Assembly (NCBI GenBank): GCA_009921265.1
Contig: RFYV01000034.1
Span: 1-33,481 of the forward strand
Reading direction: 5' to 3'
DNA: 33,481 nucleotides
Source of the DNA: Betaproteobacteria bacterium
Lineage (GTDB): Bacteria > Pseudomonadota > Gammaproteobacteria > Burkholderiales > Burkholderiaceae_C
Shown here: one piece after another, positions 1 to 8,829 of the stretch
How positions within the stretch are numbered: the stretch's first letter is position 1
Layout: every line of letters starts with the position of its first letter
The notes under the pieces: generated by a model
What the model saw: the letters and a program-made list of their open reading frames with translations, nothing else
What the model was told of the DNA's origin: nothing
The model's database searches: none
Program-made: the position numbers and the translations under genes

Positions 1-254
1 GAGAGACGTCAGGGCTTGAGCCAACTGTTCTTCTAGCAAGTGACGCTGGCTGATAGCAAGTTATCCAAAGAGCCCGATTCCTCGCCCGTTGCAATCATTT
101 GTACCAGGTTAGGTGGAAATAATCGCTGGGCAGGCACCGCATATCTAGTGTTAATAGGAAATGGGTTTGACAGTGCCGCCGCCAAGCTACTGCCAGACAA
201 ATGGCACATCATCAACTTTACTAGACAGTCGATTTGAACTTTTTTTTGAATCTC
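1..254 (-). pseudogene. Remnant of a PilC/GspF-family inner-membrane protein (type IV pilus or type II secretion)
   Basis: Read on the minus strand, positions 215-33 encode a stretch containing SGSSLAAAL, then LFPPNLVQMIATGEESGSLD. This is the conserved hallmark of PilC/GspF platform proteins (family knowledge: FP..v.QM...GEESGsLD). The frame stops at a TAG (33-35) just after LDNLL. Shifting one frame lets the sequence continue as HLLEEQLAQALTSL to the window edge, as expected after the motif in this family. So the gene has a frameshift near position 40-50. No start codon or upstream part of the protein is present: the open frame ends at a TAA at 255-257 and the similarity fades beyond about 215. 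What remains is a small internal fragment (about 70 residues of a roughly 400-residue protein), cut by the window edge and by the junction with the next pseudogene. The family call is by eye from one motif block; I cannot separate PilC from GspF. Confidence 0.55.
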
Positions 255-1225
255 TTAATGGTGGCGGTACTTGGTGGAACGTGATCATCAAAACAGTGTC
301 GAGCACTCTAAGTATTCTTGAGGGGTTTTTAGACTGGTACAAAGCTAAAGTAATTTTCTATCTCGCCAGTTTAATCGAGGCACCTCTCACCGACGGAAAT
401 TGGATAGCGATGCAAGCCAAAATCGACGGCTAGTTTGTTGAAGGTAAAAAAGTACTTTTAGTTGCACACTCTCAAGGAAATTTATTTATGAATACCGCTT
501 ACAAACGTACGCTGAGAAAAGTGTCGGCTAATTCTGTCAAGGTGGTTCATGTTGCACCCGCTTCTCCTATGCGGTTTGGCCCGCACGCGTTAGCCAATCT
601 GGATTTTGTGATCAATGCACTGCGTTTGGTTGGAACGGTTCCGAGCGATACCTACACCATTGTTGGCTTTTTATCGCGCTTGGTAGGTGCTAACGAAAAA
701 AAAGATTATTTAGGTCATAGATTTTTAGAAATTTACCTCAACAAGACGCTAACCACATCGGCTCGAATCAAAAGCCACATCACTGAAGCACTCGATACAT
801 AGGTTCTCCACCCGTGAAGGCTTCATCAGGTTTTTCACAGCCACCTTAACGTGAGATGGGCCGGGTGACGTTGATTTGTACATCACTGAGCCCGATGCAT
901 CTCATGCTTATTACTCAGCCAGAAAAAGTATGGGCGGATATTTAGACTTTGACAATACGTCGACTTATGGTCCTGAGCATTACTATGCTTCTTGCAATCC
1001 TTCTTTGTTAAAAGTGGGAACTTAAAAATTTCAGTGGCCAACTATTCTGGAGCTTAATCACGCAAGGCAATGGTGCAAATTGTATCTTGGAGTGAGGGTG
1101 TTTTGGGTACCTTAACTGTTGAGTTGGGCTCTCCTACTCAAAACGTTTACGCTTATTATTTATTTAATATGGTGGTGAGCAAGGACAGCCGAAATGGAAA
1201 ATCCAGTGTCGCGTTGGCTCACTAA
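230..1225 (+). pseudogene. Decayed serine hydrolase (HSQG motif) with C-terminal GDVDLYITEPD-type domain
   Basis: One frame runs from about 161, breaks at a TAG (431-433), and continues in frame as VEGKKVLLVAHSQGNLF to a stop at 800-802. HSQG fits the GxSxG-like nucleophile elbow of alpha/beta hydrolases. A different frame then carries a second domain, GDVDLYITEPD, then GGYLDFDN and YGPEHYYASC (about 813-1020). Inside it a TGA at 852-854 stands where a tryptophan is expected (TLT-stop-DGPGDVD). At about 1021 a one-base change produces a TAA, and the other frame resumes as KISVANYSGA. A further TAA lies at 1055-1057, followed by open frame to the stop at 1222-1224. Three in-frame stops plus two frame changes in about 1 kb, with intact genes elsewhere, argue for true decay and not reading error. 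A secreted or surface lipase-like enzyme is plausible for the ancestor; its substrate is unknown. The 5' end is not recognisable and meets the PilC/GspF remnant. Confidence 0.6.
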
Positions 1226-1242
1226 ATTATTAAGTCAATAAT

Positions 1243-4200
1243 TTATGCAACTAGGTCGACACGAGAATGAGTGCGTGAAACCGTATTAGCATCGTAATAG
1301 GCAATGGTTTCAAAGCCTGAAGTAGTAATATTAACGGCAATATTATTGAGTGTCCTACTGAACATTGTTCCAGACGGCGTCCAATCGCTTTCTTTGCCAT
1401 TCAAGTACAACTTGTCATTTCCGGATCCTGCATCAATTACTGCACTCGAGAAGCCTGCAAAAACCACGTCATTACCCGATCCGCCAGTTACGGTTGTAAC
1501 GCTCGCTCGGCTTGATAGCCCCACGTTATTGAAATTAAAAAATGTTTGTTTGTTGGTGCCGCCAATTCCAGCGTTAAGGGTTGCAGGAAGAATATTGACA
1601 GAGCTAAATGCGTTGGGTCTTAAGTCAACAATATTTGCGGAGGACAATCCCGATAAATTCAAATTTAAACTTTGACCTTCGAGTGTTTGCACACCCATCC
1701 ACGACGGCGTGAAGGAAGTCGTTTGGTACGCGGCTAGCGGTACTTGATCCCCAGCAACACCATATAAGAATTGCAAAGCAGTGATATCTAATGGCATGTA
1801 TGTTAGTGGGTTGATTGCTGTGCCGGAATAAGTAGAGCCTGCTTGTTTCCAATTGAATGAATCGCCTGGGTTGTTGTAAGACATAACTGTATTTCGTCTG
1901 TTGTCAACGTTTGCTGTTAGATAAGGGCCAACAGCACCGCCGCCGCCTGCGTTGTAATTGCCCGGGTGTTTGAGTCCCAAGGTATGACCAATTTCATGAA
2001 TCAACGTTTCCCAGCCATAACCACCTTGCGTTAGATCGGCATTAGCTGCAGTTGAACTGCCCGAATTATTCAAAAATAAATTAACTGTACCCATTTTGGA
2101 ATTAGATCCTGTTGCATATCCACTGCTGACATTTCCTTGGTTATTGGTGCCAAAATTAATATCGGCCGGACCAACTTCGTTTGATTCGACAAATTGAATA
2201 TTGATCAGCGACGAAATATAAGCGAGGGCAGCCTGTACCTTTGTTTTTTGAATAGCAGTCATTTCTTGAAAGCCTACTTTGTCGTTGGGTGACTGTAGAG
2301 TGCTCGCGCTTGAAATAAATTTATATTTAATTTCATGCTTACTGCTGGAATCACTCAAAGCATAAACATCATCTGCGACTTGAGTCGTTGAGCCACCAGC
2401 GTTATTTCCATTTTGCATCCAGCGATTCGTTCCGCCGTACAGCAAGGCATTGATTTGACTACTTCCCGAATCTAAAAATACAGATTTATCAGAGTACTTT
2501 AAAAAATTCACACCACTGGCTTGCGACAAATAATTAATATAAAGGCCTTTACCGTTATATTGCTGAATGCTGTAGGTGCCATCTGCATTGGAGATAGTTT
2601 TATACATGTTATAGGTGTCAACGGTCGGGCCATTGCCCCCGTTTAGTTTTGTTCCTGTGAGATTCAAAGTGATCGCAAAGCCTGAAAGTTTTTTCATCAG
2701 ATCTTTTGTGATGACTTTGTACTGATCAGCACTTAACTCTAGGTTACGAGATGAACCGATTGATTTGACTGTCTTGATGACGGAATTTTTATCTTTTAGG
2801 CTTAATTCTGAAAGCGTTGTAGGGTTGATATTAGCGGCGTCAGCCAAAATACTGATACTTTTAACTCTCGGGTCATTCAAGCTGCTAAGCGCTTGAGTGA
2901 TACTTGATTCAGCAATATTGATTGACTTAACTTTGCGTGAAATGCTTTCAGTGAGGGCGGCCATCTCTGTCCCCGTTAGGCTTAAAGAAATGCTGGCAAC
3001 TTTACTGTTGTCAGATAGCGTTGTTAAGTCATCGATACTTGCTTCATTCACTGCCAATGTGTATTGGCCTGCATCAATTTTGCTCAAGGTCTCGGACGTA
3101 ATAGTGGCAATATCTGCGCTTACATTTAATGCTGATTTGATGCCTGTTTGTTTAATATTTGCAATATGCGTTTTAATTAAGTCGAGCGATTGAATTTTAT
3201 TTCCAATATTTGCACAACTATCTGAAATTGAAATGTTGTAGTCTGTTGGCGCAAACTTTGCAAATAAATTGCTAGCGGTCGTTGCTTGAGTTGCATTAAG
3301 AGTTAAATTTGCTGACGTATCCAGTTGCTTCACGCTTGTGAGCTTTTCGCCTAGGCCGATCAAGTAGTCAAATTTTGCGCTGATATTTTTTGCGCTGTCT
3401 TCAATTGATAGCGTGTAATCGTTGTTATTTACTTTAGATAAAAGACTTGAATAACTACCGAGTTGTGCCAAGCTCATCACAAAAGGAGTCTTATTATCAG
3501 CAGTGATGTTGATAGACTTTACTTTTGTGCCGAGTTTTTGAAGGGAGTCCAATTGTCCGTGTATTGTAGTAGCTGAATCTTTAATTGAAATCGATACAAC
3601 TTTTCGGTCACTCAACACAGAATTCATTTGCGCTGTAGTTACATCTTTTAAATCTAAGGTGTAAATTCCACCTGTTATTTTTGCCAGCGTTGTGGTTGCT
3701 ACTGCGTACTGTGACTGAGACACTACTAGGGGTGCTTTAACACCTGTTTGCACGATGGACGTGAGCTTTGTTTTTGCATTAAGTAGATCAAAGCTATTTG
3801 CAATATTCATACTGCTATCTGCAACAGTAAATTGCATTACATGAGAGTCAGAGTTAATGGTATTGATTCTTGAAACAGGTATGCCCGCGACGCTTAATTG
3901 ATACAGATTTGTTATCTTTGCCAGCGTACTTTGTACGGTTGAATATTGAGCATCTGTGATGTTGAGAGCTGTAGATACTGAATCTGTTGCGCTCGAATCT
4001 TCAATGGTTGTGATTTTTGAGCCCAACGACACCAAGTTATTTAAATATTTATTGATATTCGCTGTTGTGTCGCGCACCGAAATGGGAGAGGCCTTGGGTG
4101 TTTTTATAAAGTAAGCCAAGGTCTCAGCAATTGTTTTGGGTTGTGTCACCACATCGTTGGATGCTTGTAAATTTGTATTCGCTTGTATTGAAGTTTGTGA

Positions 4201-4335
4201 AGTTTGTGAAGTTTGTGAAGTTTTGACGGTATTGTTTTTTTTAACGCTTGCAGGTGCAACTGCCGCAGGCGTGTTGATTTTTTGCACTGTGTTCAGTTTC
4301 AAAAGACTCGCCGGTTGACTTTGAACACTTAACAT
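1243..4335 (-). CDS. Large repeat-rich M10 (serralysin-type) metalloprotease with RTX-like tail
   Basis: The product is 1030 residues. Residues 20-60 are a Thr/Ser/Gln linker with TSQ repeats. Residues about 70-545 hold imperfect repeats of the form 'SISIKDSA..I...LDSL..LG.K..SI', alternating with 'L.KI..G.YTL'. Residues about 625-870 are a metzincin domain starting INALLYGGTNRW, with zinc motif HEIGHTLGLKH (H780, E781, H784, H790) and Met-turn M818 in MSY. GGSGND and GSGND near 951-975 resemble calcium-binding RTX nonapeptides, only about two turns. There is no N-terminal signal peptide. Together with the RTX tail this suggests export by a type I system using a C-terminal signal (family knowledge), but no such transporter is in the window. 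The start ATG has no Shine-Dalgarno on its strand, so the start is uncertain. The likely role is an extracellular protease or adhesin-protease; the substrate is unknown. The catalytic site looks intact, unlike the neighbouring pseudogenes. Confidence 0.85.
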   Translation of the reverse strand: MLSVQSQPASLLKLNTVQKINTPAAVAPASVKKNNTVKTSQTSQTSQTSIQANTNLQASNDVVTQPKTIAETLAYFIKTPKASPISVRDTTANINKYLNNLVSLGSKITTIEDSSATDSVSTALNITDAQYSTVQSTLAKITNLYQLSVAGIPVSRINTINSDSHVMQFTVADSSMNIANSFDLLNAKTKLTSIVQTGVKAPLVVSQSQYAVATTTLAKITGGIYTLDLKDVTTAQMNSVLSDRKVVSISIKDSATTIHGQLDSLQKLGTKVKSINITADNKTPFVMSLAQLGSYSSLLSKVNNNDYTLSIEDSAKNISAKFDYLIGLGEKLTSVKQLDTSANLTLNATQATTASNLFAKFAPTDYNISISDSCANIGNKIQSLDLIKTHIANIKQTGIKSALNVSADIATITSETLSKIDAGQYTLAVNEASIDDLTTLSDNSKVASISLSLTGTEMAALTESISRKVKSINIAESSITQALSSLNDPRVKSISILADAANINPTTLSELSLKDKNSVIKTVKSIGSSRNLELSADQYKVITKDLMKKLSGFAITLNLTGTKLNGGNGPTVDTYNMYKTISNADGTYSIQQYNGKGLYINYLSQASGVNFLKYSDKSVFLDSGSSQINALLYGGTNRWMQNGNNAGGSTTQVADDVYALSDSSSKHEIKYKFISSASTLQSPNDKVGFQEMTAIQKTKVQAALAYISSLINIQFVESNEVGPADINFGTNNQGNVSSGYATGSNSKMGTVNLFLNNSGSSTAANADLTQGGYGWETLIHEIGHTLGLKHPGNYNAGGGGAVGPYLTANVDNRRNTVMSYNNPGDSFNWKQAGSTYSGTAINPLTYMPLDITALQFLYGVAGDQVPLAAYQTTSFTPSWMGVQTLEGQSLNLNLSGLSSANIVDLRPNAFSSVNILPATLNAGIGGTNKQTFFNFNNVGLSSRASVTTVTGGSGNDVVFAGFSSAVIDAGSGNDKLYLNGKESDWTPSGTMFSRTLNNIAVNITTSGFETIAYYDANTVSRTHSRVDLVA
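2700..4128 (-). repeat. Protein-level imperfect repeat region of the M10 protease
   Basis: This stretch encodes residues about 70-545. It carries at least six divergent copies of a module in which a 'DSA.NI...LD.L..LG' helix-like part precedes a 'K..SI.QT....L.VS..Q......L.KI..G.YTL' part. The copies differ strongly at DNA level, so this is an old protein repeat and not a DNA tandem repeat. Similar modules occur in very large bacterial surface and secreted proteins (general recollection of such proteins, not a database result). Boundaries are approximate. Confidence 0.6.
4190..4223. repeat. Short 9-bp tandem repeat (TSQ repeats in the protease)
   Basis: The unit GAAGTTTGT occurs three times in perfect tandem from 4190 to 4216, with a partial fourth copy. 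On the coding (minus) strand it gives TSQ repeats at the N-terminal linker of the protease. Because the unit is a multiple of three, copy-number change would alter the linker length without breaking the frame. Confidence 0.85.
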
Positions 4336-4530
4336 GGGTTTGAGGAGGTTTTGATGTGCTTGTTATTATTTCTAAGTTCAGATATCGACAGGTTTATGCG
4401 AAACTGAAGTCAAAAGGATATTTTTTACAAATTGAATGGATACATAAATATAAAAATTAAACCTTTAGAATTAATAACGGTAAAGAGTGTAAAGATGGAT
4501 AAGCCGATACAAGGCTGGGCATTAGTTTTT

Positions 4531-4758
4531 TTACTGGACCCGAATGACGCGCCAACCGCTATCCATTTTGCGGAAGACAAATTTCCAAGAAAGATTTCTG
4601 GATTTCACTAAATAGTAAGAGAGCACTCGCAGGCTTTGGGCTTTTTTTGCATCGTCGCAAAAAATGCTATCGCCCACATCCATTGACTCTAATGTGGATG
4701 TGTTGTCGTGGGGTTTGATTCTTTTTAAATCAATGGGTTCGACGATCATAGGCGGCAT
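4531..4758 (-). CDS. Small hypothetical protein (75 aa)
   Basis: I do not recognise this protein with certainty. It is 75 residues, with an N-terminal part MPPMIVEPIDLKRIKPHD, a central 'LESMDVGDSIFCDDAKKAQSLRVLSYYLVKSR' and a C-terminal 'FVFRKMDSGWRVIRV'. The layout (a 'VGDSIF' strand, an Ala/Ser helix, a basic 'FVFRK' strand and a closing 'GWRVIRV') resembles small single-domain proteins of phage-like or regulatory type. That is an impression from pattern, not an assignment. It has no signal peptide or membrane segment. It lies 54 bases downstream of ispB on the same strand and could be read through from it. The ATG sits in the arm of a 9-bp hairpin (4757-4781) and has no clear Shine-Dalgarno. 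A second in-frame ATG three codons in is an alternative start. It is followed by an AT-rich gap (4336-4530) with nothing I can support. Confidence 0.5.
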   Translation of the reverse strand: MPPMIVEPIDLKRIKPHDNTSTLESMDVGDSIFCDDAKKAQSLRVLSYYLVKSRNLSWKFVFRKMDSGWRVIRVQ

Positions 4759-4781
4759 TCTTCATTTCGTAGATGAAGAAT
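4757..4781 (-). promoter_or_regulatory. 9-bp perfect hairpin over the start codon of the 75-aa gene
   Basis: ATTCTTCAT (4757-4765) and ATGAAGAAT (4773-4781) are perfect reverse complements with a 7-base loop. On the minus-strand transcript the 3' arm runs into the start codon at 4758-4756. There is no T run after it on the minus strand, so it is not a standard intrinsic terminator for ispB. It could limit translation of the small gene or stabilise the ispB 3' end. Confidence 0.45.
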
Positions 4782-4812
4782 CGACACGTCACTCAATTTC
4801 TGAAGTCTTTGC

Positions 4813-5796
4813 TTAAGAACGACGCCCTAAAGAAAAATAAGCCAATTCAATTAAGGCTTTTTTGTATTCCGTATCTGGCAGCCAAGCAATATCAGCGATG
4901 GCGCGCTGAGCTTCATCTGCTGCGCACTGACGTGTCACTTGCATCGCGCCTGTTTCTTGAATGATTTTGACGATGGCGGGTAGTTCATCGACCAATCCGC
5001 CTTCAATGGCTTTTTTAATCGTAGATGCTTGTTGTTCATTGCCGCGTTGCATGGCAACAATCAGTGGCAAGGTTATTTTTCCTTCACGCAAATCGTCGCC
5101 CAAATTTTTGCCCAACTCGTCGCTCTGCCCCTCATAGTCCAACACATCATCAATCACTTGAAAAGCCGTGCCGATGGCTTGTCCATAACTCGCACACGCC
5201 TCTTCAATGAGTTTGGAAGAACCTGCAAGTATGGCAGGTAAACGCGCGCTGGCTTCAAAAAGCTTGGCAGTTTTGGCGCGAATCACACGCAAATAATCAG
5301 CTTGGGTAATCGTTGCATTGTGCATGTTCATCAGTTGCAAAACTTCGCCCTCAGCGATGACGTTGGTGGCTTCAGACAAAATTTCCATCACCCGCATTTC
5401 TCCAGGCTCCAACATCATTTGAAATGCACGCGAATACAAAAAATCACCCACCAAAACACTGGCGGGATTTCCAAACGATGAATTGGCCGTTGCACGACCT
5501 CTGCGCAAAGTTGAATTGTCAACTACATCGTCGTGTAACAACGTGGCCGTGTGAATAAATTCAACAACCGCTGCCAAATGAGCCGCAAATGGGCCTTGGT
5601 AATTGAGTGCGCCTGCAATTAATAAAAGCAGCGAGGGACGCAAGCGCTTGCCGCCTGCCGAAATAATGTATTGGGTCACCGTGCCAACCAAGGGAACGGA
5701 AGAATCCAGTCTTTGTGCGATCAGTGCGTCGACTTGGTCCATTCCAGGAGCAATCAGGCTTAGAAAACGGGGGGGCAGGTCAGAAGATGTGAACAA
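4813..5796 (-). CDS. ispB: Octaprenyl (polyprenyl) diphosphate synthase
   Basis: This trans-prenyltransferase elongates farnesyl diphosphate with isopentenyl diphosphate to make the ubiquinone side chain. Both aspartate-rich motifs are present: DDVVD and, about 127 residues later, IDDVLDYEG. GGKRLRP, which binds the diphosphate of the substrate, lies before the first motif. The frame is open to an ATG at 5883 (356 aa), but that ATG overlaps the extended -10 of rplU and the extra N-terminus is unlike the family. An internal ATG at 5847 is another candidate. I place the start at a TTG (5796) giving 327 aa, close to the usual 320-330, with a weak GAAG about 9 bases upstream. On numbering from 5883 the motifs are D118-D122 and D245-D249. 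It is divergent from rplU. Family confidence is high, start confidence low. Confidence 0.9.
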   Translation of the reverse strand: MFTSSDLPPRFLSLIAPGMDQVDALIAQRLDSSVPLVGTVTQYIISAGGKRLRPSLLLLIAGALNYQGPFAAHLAAVVEFIHTATLLHDDVVDNSTLRRGRATANSSFGNPASVLVGDFLYSRAFQMMLEPGEMRVMEILSEATNVIAEGEVLQLMNMHNATITQADYLRVIRAKTAKLFEASARLPAILAGSSKLIEEACASYGQAIGTAFQVIDDVLDYEGQSDELGKNLGDDLREGKITLPLIVAMQRGNEQQASTIKKAIEGGLVDELPAIVKIIQETGAMQVTRQCAADEAQRAIADIAWLPDTEYKKALIELAYFSLGRRS

Positions 5797-5882
5797 AATA
5801 GGCTTCAAATTGGGTAATTTGAGACAGATTATAGGAAGTTCGGGCATCCAATACCAGATGATGGGCCTAGTTGGGTCGGCCA

Positions 5883-5891
5883 TGTTAGAAT
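5883..5891 (+). promoter_or_regulatory. Probable extended -10 promoter for rplU-rpmA
   Basis: TGT followed by TAGAAT (5886-5891) forms an extended -10 (TGn plus five of six consensus bases), about 60 bases before the rplU start. No good -35 is seen at 17-bp spacing, which extended -10 promoters tolerate. It overlaps the most upstream possible ATG of ispB. Confidence 0.5.
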
Positions 5892-5951
5892 ATTTGGCTC
5901 TGCGGGAATCCGTCCGTAGACCCTCCCAAACATTTTTCTCAGAGGTTTCAT

Positions 5952-6263
5952 ATGTACGCGGTCATAAAAACCGGCGGCAAACAGTATCGTGTTGCTGCTG
6001 GTGAAAAAATTAAAGTAGAACAGATTGCTGCGGACGTAGGCCAGGAAATCGTGATTGACCAAGTGCTCGCTGTCGGTAACGGCGCCGAGCTCAAGGTCGG
6101 CACTCCCTTGGTGTCCGGTGCAACTGTCAAAGCCACCATCTTGGCTCACGGCAAGCACGATAAAGTGCGAATATTCAAAATGCGTCGTCGCAAGCACTAT
6201 CAAAAACGCCAAGGGCATCGTCAGCAGTTCACAGAGCTGCAGATATCCTCTATAAACGCTTAA
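5952..6263 (+). CDS. rplU: 50S ribosomal protein L21
   Basis: The 103-residue length and the N-terminus [14 protein letters not shown] are diagnostic for bL21. The basic C-terminal segment [16 protein letters not shown], which contacts 23S rRNA, is present, as is the central [16 protein letters not shown] strand region. A Shine-Dalgarno AGAGG lies about 8 bases before the ATG. It is followed 12 bases later by rpmA, the usual L21-L27 pair. Transcription probably starts at the extended -10 near 5886, and the leader of about 55 bases has no strong hairpin that I can see. Confidence 0.97.
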   Translation: MYAVIKTGGKQYRVAAGEKIKVEQIAADVGQEIVIDQVLAVGNGAELKVGTPLVSGATVKATILAHGKHDKVRIFKMRRRKHYQKRQGHRQQFTELQISSINA

Positions 6264-6275
6264 GGAGCAATCCAA

Positions 6276-6533
6276 ATGGCACAAAAAAAAGGCGGCGGCT
6301 CAACGCGCAACGGACGTGATTCAAATCCCAAAATGTTGGGTGTGAAAGCCTTTGGTGGCGAACACATTACAGCAGGGGCAATCATTGTTCGTCAAAGAGG
6401 TACCAAGTTTCATCCTGGTACCAACGTTGGTATTGGCAAAGACCACACATTGTTTGCTCTGGTAGAAGGCCACGTGTCTTTCGCCATAAAGGGCTCACTC
6501 AACAAGCACATGGTTAACGTCACTCCCGTTTGA
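6276..6533 (+). CDS. rpmA: 50S ribosomal protein L27
   Basis: The 85-residue protein starts [19 protein letters not shown], the flexible N-terminal tail that reaches the peptidyl-transferase centre in bL27. It continues with LGVKAFGGE and the core [20 protein letters not shown]. The second residue is Ala and there is no N-terminal extension of the kind cleaved in Firmicutes. TAAGGAG upstream of the ATG is a strong ribosome binding site. It is co-transcribed with rplU, and the operon ends at the terminator 22 bases after the stop codon. Confidence 0.97.
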   Translation: MAQKKGGGSTRNGRDSNPKMLGVKAFGGEHITAGAIIVRQRGTKFHPGTNVGIGKDHTLFALVEGHVSFAIKGSLNKHMVNVTPV

Positions 6534-6555
6534 ATTCATTAATCGTTCCCGACTC

Positions 6556-6582
6556 AAGCCCCGCTCGTCGGGGCTTTTTTCT
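6556..6582 (+). terminator. Intrinsic terminator after rpmA
   Basis: An 8-bp perfect stem, AAGCCCCG (6556-6563) with CGGGGCTT (6569-6576) and a 5-base loop CTCGT, is followed by a run of T. It ends the rplU-rpmA transcript just before obgE, so obgE either has its own promoter or depends on read-through. Confidence 0.92.
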
Positions 6583-6586
6583 TTAA

Positions 6587-7675
<1,089 letters not shown>

Positions 7676-7676
7676 T

Positions 7677-8828
7677 ATGAGCGAACACAACGCATCCCAT
7701 TTATTGCGACAGGCCAAACGCATTGTGGTCAAGGTGGGTTCGAGTTTGGTGACCAATGAAGGCAAGGGCTTAGACGAACAAGCCATCGGTGAATGGTGCC
7801 GTCAGTTGGCGCTGTTGGTCAAAGGCGATCACACGCAATCTGCGCGCGAAGTCATCATGGTTTCAAGTGGCGCGATTGCAGAAGGCATGAAGCGTTTAGG
7901 TTGGACCACCCGCCCCCATGAAATTCACGAATTGCAAGCGGCCGCTGCTGTTGGACAAATGGGCTTGGCTCAAATGTATGAAACCCAATTGAGACTCAAT
8001 GGTTTGGGCAGCGCACAAGTGTTGCTCACGCACGCAGACTTGGCCGATCGCGAGCGCTATCTCAATGCGCGATCAACGCTTCTAACTTTGTTGCAACACG
8101 GAGTGATTCCTGTTATCAATGAAAACGATACAGTCGTTACCGATGAAATTAAATTTGGTGACAACGATACCTTGGGTGCGTTGGTAGCCAATTTAGTTGA
8201 AGCCGATGTACTCATTATTTTGACCGACCAAAAAGGTTTGTACACCGCAGATCCGCGCAAAGATACCAACGCGGCATTTGTTCATCAAGCTTTGGCGGGC
8301 GATCATGCTCTTGAAGACATGGCGGGCGGTTCAGGCTCATCGCTAGGTAAGGGCGGCATGATCACCAAAATATTAGCCGCCAAGCGTGCGGCGGGTTCTG
8401 GCGCCTCCACAGTTGTTGCATGGGGCAGAGAAACAGATGTGTTGATTCGACTCGCCAATGGTGAATCGATTGGTACTTTATTAGTGGCACCCACACACAA
8501 ACAGCAAGCGCGCAAACAATGGATGGCCGATCATTTGCAATTGCGTGGCTCCATCGAAATAGACAATGGTGCAGTTAAAAAATTACGCGACGAAGGAAAA
8601 AGTTTATTGCCCATTGGCATGGTGTCTGTACAAGGCGACTTTTCTCGTGGCGATGTCATTGCAATATGTAATGTGCAAGGATTAGAAATCGCTCGTGGTT
8701 TGGCCAACTATGCAAGCGCAGAGGCCAAACTCATTTGTCGCAAACCATCAAGCGAATTTGAAAATCTGTTAGGCTTTACAGCTGAACCCGAAATGGTTCA
8801 CCGCGACAATTTGGTTTTATCCAAATAA
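7677..8828 (+). CDS. proB: Glutamate 5-kinase
   Basis: ProB phosphorylates L-glutamate to glutamyl-5-phosphate, the first and proline-inhibited step of proline synthesis. The amino-acid-kinase domain covers residues about 12-270: [13 protein letters not shown] (phosphate loop), [33 protein letters not shown] (substrate and Mg site) and the glycine-lysine segment GKGGMITK near the end. A C-terminal PUA domain (about 285-375) begins after a linker and includes REV-type strands around [13 protein letters not shown]. The 383 residues are slightly longer than the E. coli enzyme (367). Its ATG lies one base after the obgE TGA with no separate ribosome binding site of note, implying translational coupling. 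proA is not in the window. The 3' end is one base from the convergent rppH stop. Confidence 0.95.
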   Translation: MSEHNASHLLRQAKRIVVKVGSSLVTNEGKGLDEQAIGEWCRQLALLVKGDHTQSAREVIMVSSGAIAEGMKRLGWTTRPHEIHELQAAAAVGQMGLAQMYETQLRLNGLGSAQVLLTHADLADRERYLNARSTLLTLLQHGVIPVINENDTVVTDEIKFGDNDTLGALVANLVEADVLIILTDQKGLYTADPRKDTNAAFVHQALAGDHALEDMAGGSGSSLGKGGMITKILAAKRAAGSGASTVVAWGRETDVLIRLANGESIGTLLVAPTHKQQARKQWMADHLQLRGSIEIDNGAVKKLRDEGKSLLPIGMVSVQGDFSRGDVIAICNVQGLEIARGLANYASAEAKLICRKPSSEFENLLGFTAEPEMVHRDNLVLSK

Positions 8829-8829
8829 A

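Noticed and set aside
1304..1675. A plus-strand frame of 123 codons opposite the protease
   Set aside because: It is the antisense of the RTX-like and C-terminal part of an intact M10 protease, with no ribosome binding site or family resemblance.
4354..4407. A 17-codon plus-strand frame with a very strong GAGGAGG before its ATG, upstream of the protease
   Set aside because: Too short to judge as coding, no recognisable product, and the Shine-Dalgarno-like run may be chance; no second line of evidence.
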